DNA of 7,122 nucleotides from CAYYHA01 sp964471535 (lineage in GTDB: Bacteria; Myxococcota; Myxococcia; SLRQ01), in NCBI GenBank assembly GCA_964471535.1, contig CAYYHA010000225.1, positions 1 through 7,122 of the forward strand, given 5' to 3'. The position numbers and the translations under genes were made by a program. The notes under the pieces were generated by a model, which saw only the letters and a program-made list of their open reading frames with translations, searched no databases and was not told the DNA's origin. Position 1 is the first letter of the stretch. Every line of letters begins with the position of its first letter. Positions 1-5,877 of the stretch are shown piece after piece.

Positions 1-794
1 GTGTCCATGCAGTGCTCGTACTCGGGCGTTGCCGAGGCGTCGGCGAGCCGTATGAGCAGGGGCCCGCCCCGGGTGGTCGCCCCGACGATGCCGGTCGCCG
101 GATCGACCGCCAGCGCGTCGATGAAGTAGTGGGCGGCCGGCAGGTCCGAGCGGGCGAAGGTGCGCATTGCGGGGACGGTCACCACCGCTTCGGCGACGAC
201 CGTCTCTGCGCCGACGCGCACCGTCACCTGCACGCGGTGGGTGCCCGTCGCCTCGGGGTAGTACGTCGCCTCGGGGCCCTCCACCCAGTCCCCACCGGCC
301 TGGGGTCCCAGGCGGCCCGCCGGTCCGCCGAGCCGCTGCCATTCGATGGTGGGAAGACCTGTCGCGCCGGTGACCCGTGCCTGGAGGCGCACCGTATCCC
401 AGAGGAAGGCGGTGGATGGCGTGACGAGGACTTCAACGGAGAGCGGCCCGCCGCCGTCGCCGAGGCCGCCGTCCCCGACCCCGCCATCTGCCGTGCCGCC
501 GTCTCTGGGGCCCCCATCCACTGCGCCTCCGTCGCCGCCCCCGTCCAGCGCACCGCCGTCCTCGACCCCGCCATCCGCCAGCCCCCCGCCGCTCCCACCG
601 TCGCGGCCGGTGCCGGCGACGCAGCGCCCATCGACGCACACGAGGCCCCCGGCGCAGCGCCCGTCGGCGTTGCAGGGAAAGCCGGGCCGGGAGAGATCGA
701 CGTCCACGGCGCACGCCACGGCCAGCGCCGCCGCAGACAAGAGGCACATGCGGAGCTGGCACGCGCTCCGCCGGCGGCGGAAGGACTCCCTCAT
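1..794 (-). CDS. Lipoprotein with Cys-rich motif, DGG-repeat linker and Ig-like region (C-terminus outside window)
   Basis: The minus-strand frame stays open from an ATG at 794 to the window edge, giving 264 residues with no stop, so the gene is partial. The N-terminus has an Arg-rich stretch (residues 6-9), a hydrophobic core (about 16-27) and a lipobox-like LAVAC ending at Cys28, which predicts lipidation and export. Next is a four-cysteine motif (Cys41, 47, 53, 58) of the short disulfide-rich kind seen in many myxobacterial lipoproteins. Residues 65-116 carry ten Asp-Gly-Gly units, mostly five residues apart. About 118-207 look like an Ig/PKD-type beta-sandwich (alternating hydrophobics, an IEWQRLGGPAG stretch). 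From about 219, DALAVDPATGIVGATT could begin a beta-propeller. An internal ATG at 749 (Met16) would leave a shorter signal peptide and is a possible alternative start. The gene is divergent from the TetR gene. Its function is unknown; a surface or periplasmic binding role is only a guess. Confidence 0.85.
   Translation of the reverse strand, partial: MRESFRRRRSACQLRMCLLSAAALAVACAVDVDLSRPGFPCNADGRCAGGLVCVDGRCVAGTGRDGGSGGGLADGGVEDGGALDGGGDGGAVDGGPRDGGTADGGVGDGGLGDGGGPLSVEVLVTPSTAFLWDTVRLQARVTGATGLPTIEWQRLGGPAGRLGPQAGGDWVEGPEATYYPEATGTHRVQVTVRVGAETVVAEAVVTVPAMRTFARSDLPAAHYFIDALAVDPATGIVGATTRGGPLLIRLADASATPEYEHCMD
447..602 (-). repeat. Asp-Gly-Gly repeat linker inside the lipoprotein gene
   Basis: Ten DGG tripeptides (at residues 65, 74, 79, 84, 88, 93, 98, 103, 108 and 113) form a low-complexity linker, mostly with a five-residue period. 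The codons vary between units (GAC or GAT, with GGC, GGG, GGT and GGA in different orders). The repeat therefore seems kept at the protein level and is not a recent slippage product. Such linkers typically tether a globular domain away from the membrane anchor. Confidence 0.85.
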
Positions 795-852
795 ACCCCG
801 TCAGCCTACCATCCGTGGGCCGGGCTCGGGGCCGCCGATCGGCCGGCCGGCG

Positions 853-881
853 TTGACAAGGTCGCCGCCGTCCCAGTGAAT
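853..881 (+). promoter_or_regulatory. Candidate sigma-70-type promoter of the TetR gene
   Basis: TTGACA at 853-858 matches the -35 consensus in 6 of 6 bases. With a 17-bp spacer the -10 hexamer would be GTGAAT at 876-881, which matches only 3 of 6. Transcription would then start around 888, only a few bases before the ATG at 896, making the mRNA nearly leaderless. This fits the lack of a good Shine-Dalgarno before this gene (only AGG at 882-884). The weak -10 keeps confidence low. Confidence 0.35.
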
Positions 882-890
882 AGGCGTTCA
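877..890. promoter_or_regulatory. Inverted repeat TGAATAGGCGTTCA, candidate TetR autoregulatory operator
   Basis: The 14-bp element has perfect TGAA/TTCA outer arms; the next two positions pair only as the same purine/pyrimidine class. It overlaps the putative -10 box and ends five bases before the regulator's start codon, where a repressor would block transcription. Known Bacillus FadR sites have TGAAT...ATTCA arms with a longer span, so the similarity is partial. Binding by the adjacent TetR protein is an inference. Confidence 0.4.
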
Positions 891-895
891 TTTCC

Positions 896-1540
896 ATGGA
901 CGAGACCCTTTCCAAGACCCAGCGCGGCGAGGTGCAGGAGGCCTCGGGTGCAGGCCGTCGCCGCGGTGGCGACAAGGCCCGCCGAATCCTCGACGCGGCC
1001 ATCGAGGTCTTCGCCGAACGGGGCTTCTACAACGCGACCATCGCCGAGGTGGCCCGCCGCGCCGGCGTGGCCGACGGCACCATCTACCTCTACTACAAGG
1101 GCAAGGACGACCTCTTCATCCGCCTCTTCGAGGAGATCATGGCGCGGATCAACGCGCGTCTCGAGGAAGCCACCGCCGCCTGCGACCGCGCCGCCGACAA
1201 GGTGCGGGCACTGGTGCTCGCCCAGGCTGAGCTGGTCGAGGCCGAGCCGGCCTTCGCGGAGGTCATCTGCGTGGAGCTGCGCCAGTCGTCCAAGTTCATG
1301 AAGGAGTACGACAACCCCGGCTTTCGCGCCTACCTGAACCTCATCGCCGAGGTCATCGCCGGGGGACAGGCCTCGGGCGAGTTCAGCGCGCCAGGCGATC
1401 CCCAAATCCTCGCGCGGGCGCTCTTCGGCGCGGTGGACGAGATCCACCTCGCCTGGCTCCTTGCGCGACGACATCGCTTCGACCTGAAGCAGGCGGCCGC
1501 CGAGGTGGCCGATCTCTTCGTGCGCGGCCTCGGGGGGTAG
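896..1540 (+). CDS. fadR: TetR-family transcriptional regulator, FadR/YsiA-like
   Basis: A 214-residue protein with an N-terminal TetR helix-turn-helix (about 28-74), including the typical RRAGVADGTIYLYYKGKDDL stretch (55-74). The ligand-binding half contains ELRQS (127-131) and FGAVDE (177-182), both recalling Bacillus subtilis FadR (YsiA), an acyl-CoA-responsive repressor of beta-oxidation genes. An Arg/Gly-rich N-terminal extension of about 25 residues precedes the HTH; a GTG at 932 could remove half of it, but the ATG at 896 is preferred. The gene lies 54 bp before an acyl-CoA dehydrogenase and upstream of etfBA, the company FadR-type regulators keep. It therefore probably represses this module and is released by acyl-CoA. 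The TetR call is very secure; the FadR function and the symbol are inferences from similarity and context. Confidence 0.93.
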   Translation: MDETLSKTQRGEVQEASGAGRRRGGDKARRILDAAIEVFAERGFYNATIAEVARRAGVADGTIYLYYKGKDDLFIRLFEEIMARINARLEEATAACDRAADKVRALVLAQAELVEAEPAFAEVICVELRQSSKFMKEYDNPGFRAYLNLIAEVIAGGQASGEFSAPGDPQILARALFGAVDEIHLAWLLARRHRFDLKQAAAEVADLFVRGLGG

Positions 1541-1583
1541 CGCCGAGGCGTCCCCGACCTTTCTTTCCTCCATCCATCCCAAC

Positions 1584-1590
1584 AGGAGAG
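1584..1590 (+). promoter_or_regulatory. Ribosome binding site of the acyl-CoA dehydrogenase gene
   Basis: AGGAGAG lies six bases (measured from GGAG) before the ATG at 1595 and fixes that start. The 54-bp gap after the TetR stop is otherwise pyrimidine-rich (1559-1580) and shows no hairpin or promoter, so the two genes are probably co-transcribed. Confidence 0.75.
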
Positions 1591-1594
1591 CGCC

Positions 1595-2749
1595 ATGATC
1601 GACTTTAGCCTCACCGACGAGCAAAAGGCCCTGCAGGATACGGCGCGGCGGTTCGCCGAGAACGAGATCAAGCCCGTCGCCCACGAGTACGACGAGGCGG
1701 AGAAGTTCCCTACCGAGATCTTCGAGAAGGCCCACGAGGTGGGTCTGATGAACCTGTGCATCCCCCAGGAGTATGGCGGTCTGGGGGCGAGCTTCCTCGA
1801 CACCTATGTGGTGGTGGAGGAGATCGCCTGGGGCTGCGTGGGCATCGGCACCTCGATGATGGCCAACGAGCTCGCGCTGATGCCCATCGTCCTCGATGGG
1901 AGTGAAGAGCAGAAAAAGCGCTTCCTTCCCCCCTTCGTGGAGAAGCTGAAGTTCGCCAGCTTTGCCCTCTCTGAGCCGAACGCCGGCAGCGACGTGGCGG
2001 GCATGCAGACACTGGCTCGTCGCGAGGGTGACCACTACGTGCTCAACGGGAGCAAGCAGTGGATCACCAACGCAGGCCACGCGGAGCTCTTCGTGGTCTT
2101 CGCCACCCTCGAGCGGGGCAAGGCCCACAAGCGCGGGGTGGCGCTGGTCATCGAGGCCCCGGACGGCAAGCTCCCCGAGGGCATGACGGTGCACCCCAAG
2201 GAGAAGAAGATGGGGCAGCGGGCCAGCGACACCTGCGCCATCACCTTCGAGGACGTGAAGGTCCCGGCAGAGAACCTGCTCCGCGAAGAGGGGGCCGGCT
2301 TCCAGGTCGCCATGCGTACCCTCGATCACACCCGGCCCATGATCTCGGCGAGCGCGGTGGGGGTGGCGCGGCGCGCCATGGAGGAGAGCATCGCCTACGC
2401 CAAGGAGCGCAAGCAGTTCGGGGTGCCCATCGCCAGCTTCCAGGCGATCCAGTTCATGCTCGCCGACATGGCGAAGTCGATTGCTGCCGCCCGGCTGCTC
2501 GGTTGGCAGAGCGCCTGGCACCTGGACCAGGGGCGACCGAGTCCCCTCGTCAGCTCCTTCGCCAAGTGCTTCGGCGCGGACATGGCGATGGAGGTCACCA
2601 CCGACGCGGTGCAGATCTTCGGCGGCTACGGCTACACCCGCGAGTACCCGGTGGAGAAGCTGATGCGCGACGCGAAGCTGCTCCAGATCTACGAGGGCAC
2701 CAACCAGATCCAGCGGGTGGTGATCGCTCGGGAGCTGCTCAAGGACTGA
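1595..2749 (+). CDS. Acyl-CoA dehydrogenase, short/medium-chain type
   Basis: An FAD enzyme of 384 residues, the usual length, catalysing alpha,beta-dehydrogenation of acyl-CoA as the first step of beta-oxidation, with electrons passed to ETF. The family signatures are present: ALSEPNAGSDVAG (124-136) and Q340-to-D359 (QIFGGYGYTREYPVEKLMRD). The catalytic base is Glu367 in IYEGTNQIQR, the position used by medium- and short-chain enzymes. Overall it closely resembles mitochondrial medium-chain acyl-CoA dehydrogenase, for example MGQRASDT, FEDVKVP and AVQIFGG. The domain order is standard: N-terminal helices, central beta domain (about 120-230), C-terminal helical domain. It sits behind the TetR regulator and ahead of its electron acceptor genes. 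Chain-length preference cannot be fixed from sequence alone, and a branched-chain or short-chain acyl-CoA remains possible. Confidence 0.96.
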   Translation: MIDFSLTDEQKALQDTARRFAENEIKPVAHEYDEAEKFPTEIFEKAHEVGLMNLCIPQEYGGLGASFLDTYVVVEEIAWGCVGIGTSMMANELALMPIVLDGSEEQKKRFLPPFVEKLKFASFALSEPNAGSDVAGMQTLARREGDHYVLNGSKQWITNAGHAELFVVFATLERGKAHKRGVALVIEAPDGKLPEGMTVHPKEKKMGQRASDTCAITFEDVKVPAENLLREEGAGFQVAMRTLDHTRPMISASAVGVARRAMEESIAYAKERKQFGVPIASFQAIQFMLADMAKSIAAARLLGWQSAWHLDQGRPSPLVSSFAKCFGADMAMEVTTDAVQIFGGYGYTREYPVEKLMRDAKLLQIYEGTNQIQRVVIARELLKD

Positions 2750-2751
2750 AG

Positions 2752-2773
2752 CGGTGGCGCGGGCGCTCCACCG
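2752..2773 (+). terminator. GC-rich hairpin just after the acyl-CoA dehydrogenase stop
   Basis: CGGTGG (2752-2757) and CCACCG (2768-2773) form a 6-bp stem around a 10-base GC-rich loop, starting two bases after the stop codon. No T-run follows, so it is not a classic intrinsic terminator. It could protect the mRNA 3' end or weaken read-through into etfBA. Confidence 0.3.
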
Positions 2774-2807
2774 AAGGCCGCGGCGGGCGCGCCGCGCGGA
2801 GCCGGTC

Positions 2808-2827
2808 GGCACGCCGATGGGCGTGCC
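2808..2827 (+). repeat. Perfect 8-bp inverted repeat with GATG loop
   Basis: GGCACGCC (2808-2815), GATG, GGCGTGCC (2820-2827) is a perfect stem with a tetraloop in the gap between the dehydrogenase and etfB. No poly-T follows. It may be a terminator-like hairpin or a protein-binding dyad. Together with the hairpin at 2752-2773 it suggests partial uncoupling of etfBA from the upstream genes. Confidence 0.45.
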
Positions 2828-2899
2828 CGCCGCCCGGCCGCCGCTCTAACGCGATGCGCCACGCGCCATTGACCACCGCGGCATCGGGGCGCTACGTTT

Positions 2900-2970
2900 C
2901 GCTCCCTACCGGCGCGGCTTGATTCCTTAAGTCGCCGATATCACTAACGAAAACGCATCTGGAGACCGCA
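2900..2970 (+). promoter_or_regulatory. Relatively AT-richer leader before etfB, possible promoter
   Basis: After a very GC-rich stretch the sequence becomes AT-richer at 2919-2957. TTGATT (2919-2924) could be a -35 box, but at 17 bp the -10 is a poor CACTAA (2942-2947). GGAGA (2961-2965) is the etfB ribosome binding site, six bases (from GGAG) before the ATG. A separate etf promoter here is plausible but unproven. No copy of the TGAA-N6-TTCA dyad was seen. Confidence 0.25.
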
Positions 2971-3759
2971 ATGAAGATCCTCGTGACGGTGAAGCGGGTC
3001 GAGGACCCCTACTCCAAGATCAAGGTGAAGCCCGACGGCTCGTGGATCGAGACGGAGGGCCTCAACTACAAGGTCAACCCCTTCGACGAGATCGCCGTCG
3101 AGGAGGCGCTGCGCCTGAAGGAGGCCCACGGCGGGGAGGTCGTGGTGGTCAGTGTCGGCAGCGAGGAGGCCATCGCCGAGATCCGCAGTGCGCTCGCCAT
3201 GGGGGCCGACCGGGGCATCCTGGTGAAGGAGCCGCAGGCCGACTCGGATGCGGTCGCCCGGCTTTTGGTGAAGATCTGCGAGCAGGAGAGCCCGGAGCTG
3301 GTGATCCTCGGCAAGCAGGCGGTGGACGTGGACCAGAACCAGACGGGGCAGCGCCTCGCCGAGTACCTGGACTGGGCGCTGGCGACGCAGGTCTCCAAGC
3401 GCGAGAGCCTGGAGAGCGAGGAGGAGAAGGCAAGGAAGCCGGGCATCCAGGTCGAGGGTGACCACTTCGTGGTCGTCCGGGAGATCGACGGCGGCCTCGA
3501 GGAACTCGAACTCTCCAAGCCGGCGGTGGTCACGACGGACCTTCGCCTCAACCTGCCGCGTTACGCCTCGCTCCCCGGCATCATGAAGGCGAAGAAGAAG
3601 GAGGTGAAGGAGACGACGGCGGCGGAGCTCGGCGTGGACGTCACGCCGAAGATCGTGGTCAAGAAGCTCATGCCGCCGCCGGAGCGGAAGGCGGGCGAGA
3701 TCGTCCCCGACGTGGATACCCTCATCGAGAAGCTGCGCAACGAGGCCAAGGTCATCTGA
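2971..3759 (+). CDS. etfB: Electron transfer flavoprotein subunit beta
   Basis: A 262-residue beta subunit of the soluble FAD/AMP-containing ETF heterodimer, which takes electrons from acyl-CoA dehydrogenases. The AMP-binding stretch GKQAVDVDQNQTGQ is at 114-127. The ETF-beta signature lies at 168-188 and matches the pattern in full (VVREIDGG...KPAVVT). The partner-docking recognition loop reads YASLPGIMKAKKK (198-210). Its Leu201 corresponds to human Leu195, which inserts into the dehydrogenase, and Lys206/Lys209 correspond to the lysines methylated in the human protein. This makes it a classical (group I) non-bifurcating ETF. A charged segment at about 142-159 appears as an insertion relative to the human protein. 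A good ribosome binding site fixes the start, and etfA follows after 36 bp in the same transcript. Confidence 0.97.
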   Translation: MKILVTVKRVEDPYSKIKVKPDGSWIETEGLNYKVNPFDEIAVEEALRLKEAHGGEVVVVSVGSEEAIAEIRSALAMGADRGILVKEPQADSDAVARLLVKICEQESPELVILGKQAVDVDQNQTGQRLAEYLDWALATQVSKRESLESEEEKARKPGIQVEGDHFVVVREIDGGLEELELSKPAVVTTDLRLNLPRYASLPGIMKAKKKEVKETTAAELGVDVTPKIVVKKLMPPPERKAGEIVPDVDTLIEKLRNEAKVI

Positions 3760-3795
3760 CCGGCCCCCGACACGGACACGGCAAGGAGAGACGAG

Positions 3796-4752
3796 ATGGC
3801 AAGCGTACTCATCGTGGCAGAGCACAACGGGGGCAAGCTCGTAAAGGGCACCTATGCCGCGCTTACGGCGGGCAAGGAGATCGCCGATGCCCATGGCCTC
3901 GATCTCGAAGCGGCAATCCTCGGCAAGGACGTCGGGGGCCTCGCCGAGGAGCTGGCGAAGCACGGGGTGAAGAAGGTCCACAAGGCAGAGCACGACGCCC
4001 TCGAGCACTACCTCTCCGAGAGCTGGGGGAAGGTGGTGGCGGACATCGCCAAGGCCACCGGCGCGGTGTGGATCGGTGCCGCGGCGACGGTGGAGGGCCG
4101 CGATTATATGCCGCGGGTCGCGGCTCGGCTCGGCGCAGGGCTGGCCACCGCCATCGTGAAGGTCGCCGGCTCGACGCTGACGCGTCCCATGTGGTCCGAC
4201 TCGGTGCTCGCCGAGGTGGAGATCACCACCGACATCAAGTGCTTCACCGTGCGACCCACCGAGTTCGACGCGATGCCGGCAGGCGAGGCAGGTGAGGTGG
4301 TCGCCTTCACCCCCGAGCTCGATCCGGCCTCGTTCAAGGTGAAGTTCCGCGGTCGTGAGCTGGTGCAGAGCGAGCGTCCCCCCCTGACCGAGGCTCGGGT
4401 CATCGTCTCCGGGGGGCGCGGCACGAAGGGGGACTTCAGCCTCATCGAAGCCCTGGCCGACAAGCTGGGAGGGGCCGTGGGCGCGACGCGCGCGGCGGTG
4501 GATGCCGGCTGGGTGCCCAACGAGTACCAGATCGGACAGACCGGGAAGGTGGTCGCTCCCGAGCTGTACATCGCTGCCGGCATCAGCGGTGCCATCCAGC
4601 ACCTGGCGGGCATGAAGGGTTCCAAGGTCATCGTCGCCATCAACAAGGATCCCGAGGCACCGATCTTCCAGGTGGCCGACTACGGTCTCGTCGCCGATCT
4701 CTTCAAGGCGATCCCGGAGATGCTGGAGAAGCTCGACCAGGCGGAGCAGTAG
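3796..4752 (+). CDS. etfA: Electron transfer flavoprotein subunit alpha
   Basis: A 318-residue alpha subunit carrying most of the FAD site. The N-terminal half (about 1-185) is the alpha/beta domain that pairs with EtfB. The C-terminal FAD domain holds VSGGRG (204-209), ATRAAVDAGW (230-239), QIGQTGKVVAPE (245-256) and the ETF-alpha signature from Leu257 (LYIAAGISGAIQHLAG) through AINKDPEAPIFQ. Arg232, Thr249 and His269 correspond to human Arg249, Thr266 and His286, which contact the flavin. Thr231 replaces the serine of the human protein, a conservative change. The strong match to mitochondrial ETFA supports the classical type that feeds ETF:quinone oxidoreductase. AAGGAGAG (3783-3790) is the ribosome binding site. 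Co-transcription with etfB is nearly certain. Confidence 0.97.
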   Translation: MASVLIVAEHNGGKLVKGTYAALTAGKEIADAHGLDLEAAILGKDVGGLAEELAKHGVKKVHKAEHDALEHYLSESWGKVVADIAKATGAVWIGAAATVEGRDYMPRVAARLGAGLATAIVKVAGSTLTRPMWSDSVLAEVEITTDIKCFTVRPTEFDAMPAGEAGEVVAFTPELDPASFKVKFRGRELVQSERPPLTEARVIVSGGRGTKGDFSLIEALADKLGGAVGATRAAVDAGWVPNEYQIGQTGKVVAPELYIAAGISGAIQHLAGMKGSKVIVAINKDPEAPIFQVADYGLVADLFKAIPEMLEKLDQAEQ

Positions 4753-4762
4753 GCGCCTGACT

Positions 4763-4783
4763 CCCGCCGCGCGCCGGGGCGGG
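4763..4783 (+). repeat. GC-rich hairpin after etfA
   Basis: CCCGCC (4763-4768) pairs with GGCGGG (4778-4783) around a nine-base loop, ten bases after the etfA stop. No T-run follows, so full termination is unlikely. It could lower expression of the hydrolase relative to etfBA or stabilise the etf mRNA. Confidence 0.3.
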
Positions 4784-4822
4784 CGGGGTGCCCCAGCCAG
4801 GTCCCACCTGCGAGGCCACACC

Positions 4823-5857
4823 ATGGAAGTCGCCCCGGCCACCACGCTCGTTCCCAGCCCCGAGGCGGCGCGGGAGGCCCTCGCCCGCCTCGGCATCCAC
4901 CGGGTGGTCGTTCCCATTCCCTTCGTGGAGGAGGGCCCGGTCAACGTCTATCTCATCGAGGAGGCCGGCGGCGGGTGGGCACTCTTCGATGCCGGCGTGG
5001 CCACCCCCGAGGGGCGGCGCGCCCTCTGGGCGGGGCTGAAGGCGCTTGGCATCGAGGCGCCGGAGATCCGCCGGGTCCTCGTTTCCCACGGCCACCTTGA
5101 CCACTTTGGCAACGCAGCGGAGCTGGCCGCCTCTGGGGCCCGCGTCTTCGCCCATCCCGCGGACTGGAACAAGGTGAGCCCCGACGCAGCCTGGTCGGAG
5201 GCGCGCGAGGCGCTCTATGCCGAACTCTTCCGCCGCCTCGGCGTCGACGAAGCGGGCATCGCGGCGCTGGAGGCCGACTGGGAGCGGCTTCGGGTGCTTG
5301 CGCATGCGGTGCCCCGCGCGTGCCTGCAGTCGCTCGCCGAGGGTGAGCGCCTACGCTTCGGCCGCGCCGAGGCCGCGGTGCTCCACGTCCCCGGGCATAC
5401 CCCGGGCCACTGCGTGCTCTACTTCGAGGAGGCACAGCTGATGCTCACGGCCGACCACCTCCTCGAGCACACCTCTCCCAACCCGGTGATGGAGCCGGCC
5501 AGAGACAGTAGGGCGCCCCGGGCGCTCGTCTCCTACCTCGCGTCGATCCGCCGGGTGCGGGAGATGCCGGTTCGGTGGGTGGCCCCAGGCCACGGCCCCC
5601 TATGGACGGGACACCGCCGCCACATCGACCGGCTGCTCGGCTTCTACCAGCGCCGGCAGCGCGTCCTCCTCGATGCGCTCCGCGACAGGCCCGGGCTGAC
5701 CGTCGACGCTCTGGGCGCGCGCCTCTTCCCCCGCGCCCATGCCAGCGCCCGCTTCCTCGTGCTCTCGGAGGTTCTGGGCAACCTCGAGGTGCTCGAGGAG
5801 GCCGGCCGCGTCCGGCGCCGTGTCGCTGGGGGGGCCTGGCGCTGGGAGGCGGCTTGA
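4823..5857 (+). CDS. Metallo-beta-lactamase-fold hydrolase with C-terminal winged-helix-like domain
   Basis: A 344-residue MBL-fold protein. The HxHxDH metal motif is complete (His89, His91, Asp93, His94), followed by His192 in PGHTPGH, Asp211 in LTADH and His257 in APGHGP. A two-metal catalytic site is therefore expected to be intact. The N-terminus has the usual strand entry (VNVYLIEE). A helical stretch at about 135-180 sits between the metal motifs. After about 275 comes a C-terminal helical/winged-helix-like tail with LSEVLGNLEVLEEAG, as in LACTB2-like MBL hydrolases. The substrate is not determined: thioester, glutathione-type or nucleic-acid substrates all occur in such relatives. Lying 70 bp after etfA, a role in thioester metabolism is conceivable but is inference. 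The ATG at 4823 follows a weak GAGG (4812-4815). No signal peptide is visible, so it is probably cytoplasmic. Confidence 0.9.
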   Translation: MEVAPATTLVPSPEAAREALARLGIHRVVVPIPFVEEGPVNVYLIEEAGGGWALFDAGVATPEGRRALWAGLKALGIEAPEIRRVLVSHGHLDHFGNAAELAASGARVFAHPADWNKVSPDAAWSEAREALYAELFRRLGVDEAGIAALEADWERLRVLAHAVPRACLQSLAEGERLRFGRAEAAVLHVPGHTPGHCVLYFEEAQLMLTADHLLEHTSPNPVMEPARDSRAPRALVSYLASIRRVREMPVRWVAPGHGPLWTGHRRHIDRLLGFYQRRQRVLLDALRDRPGLTVDALGARLFPRAHASARFLVLSEVLGNLEVLEEAGRVRRRVAGGAWRWEAA

Positions 5858-5877
5858 CGGCGCCGGCCGGGGGAGCG

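Larger units (their letters stand above)
795..895. promoter_or_regulatory. Divergent intergenic region between lipoprotein and TetR gene
   Basis: These 101 bp separate two divergently transcribed genes and must hold the lipoprotein promoter and probably that of the regulator. Visible elements are a perfect 10-bp palindrome GCCGATCGGC (834-843), a CCGGCCGG palindrome (843-850), a TTGACA box reading right (853-858), and a TGAA-N6-TTCA dyad just before the TetR start (877-890). No convincing -10/-35 pair was found for the leftward gene: TTGTCA (855-860 on the minus strand) lacks a partner at the right distance. Confidence 0.6.

Noticed and set aside
447..602. A DNA minisatellite or CRISPR-like repeat
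   Set aside because: The repeat is only at the amino-acid level, with differing codons and no conserved spacer structure.
12..1301. A 429-codon plus-strand frame over the left lipoprotein and the TetR gene
   Set aside because: It is antisense to a lipoprotein with a clear signal peptide, lipobox and repeat linker, and runs out of frame through a clear TetR gene. Its Ala/Pro/Arg-rich translation shows no domain.
806..2812. A 668-codon open frame on the minus strand opposite the TetR and dehydrogenase genes
   Set aside because: It is antisense to two well-recognised genes, its translation is rich in His, Leu, Arg and Gly without any recognisable domain, and long antisense frames are expected where GC-rich third positions suppress stop codons.
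2971..4752. An electron-bifurcating (Fix/Bcd-type) ETF
   Set aside because: Both subunits carry the classical mitochondrial-like sequences in the AMP-binding, recognition-loop and FAD motifs, and no ferredoxin or FixC/FixX-like gene is adjacent.
2944..4944. A 666-codon open frame on the minus strand opposite etfB and etfA
   Set aside because: Same reason: a shadow of two highly conserved genes, without a credible start signal or domain.
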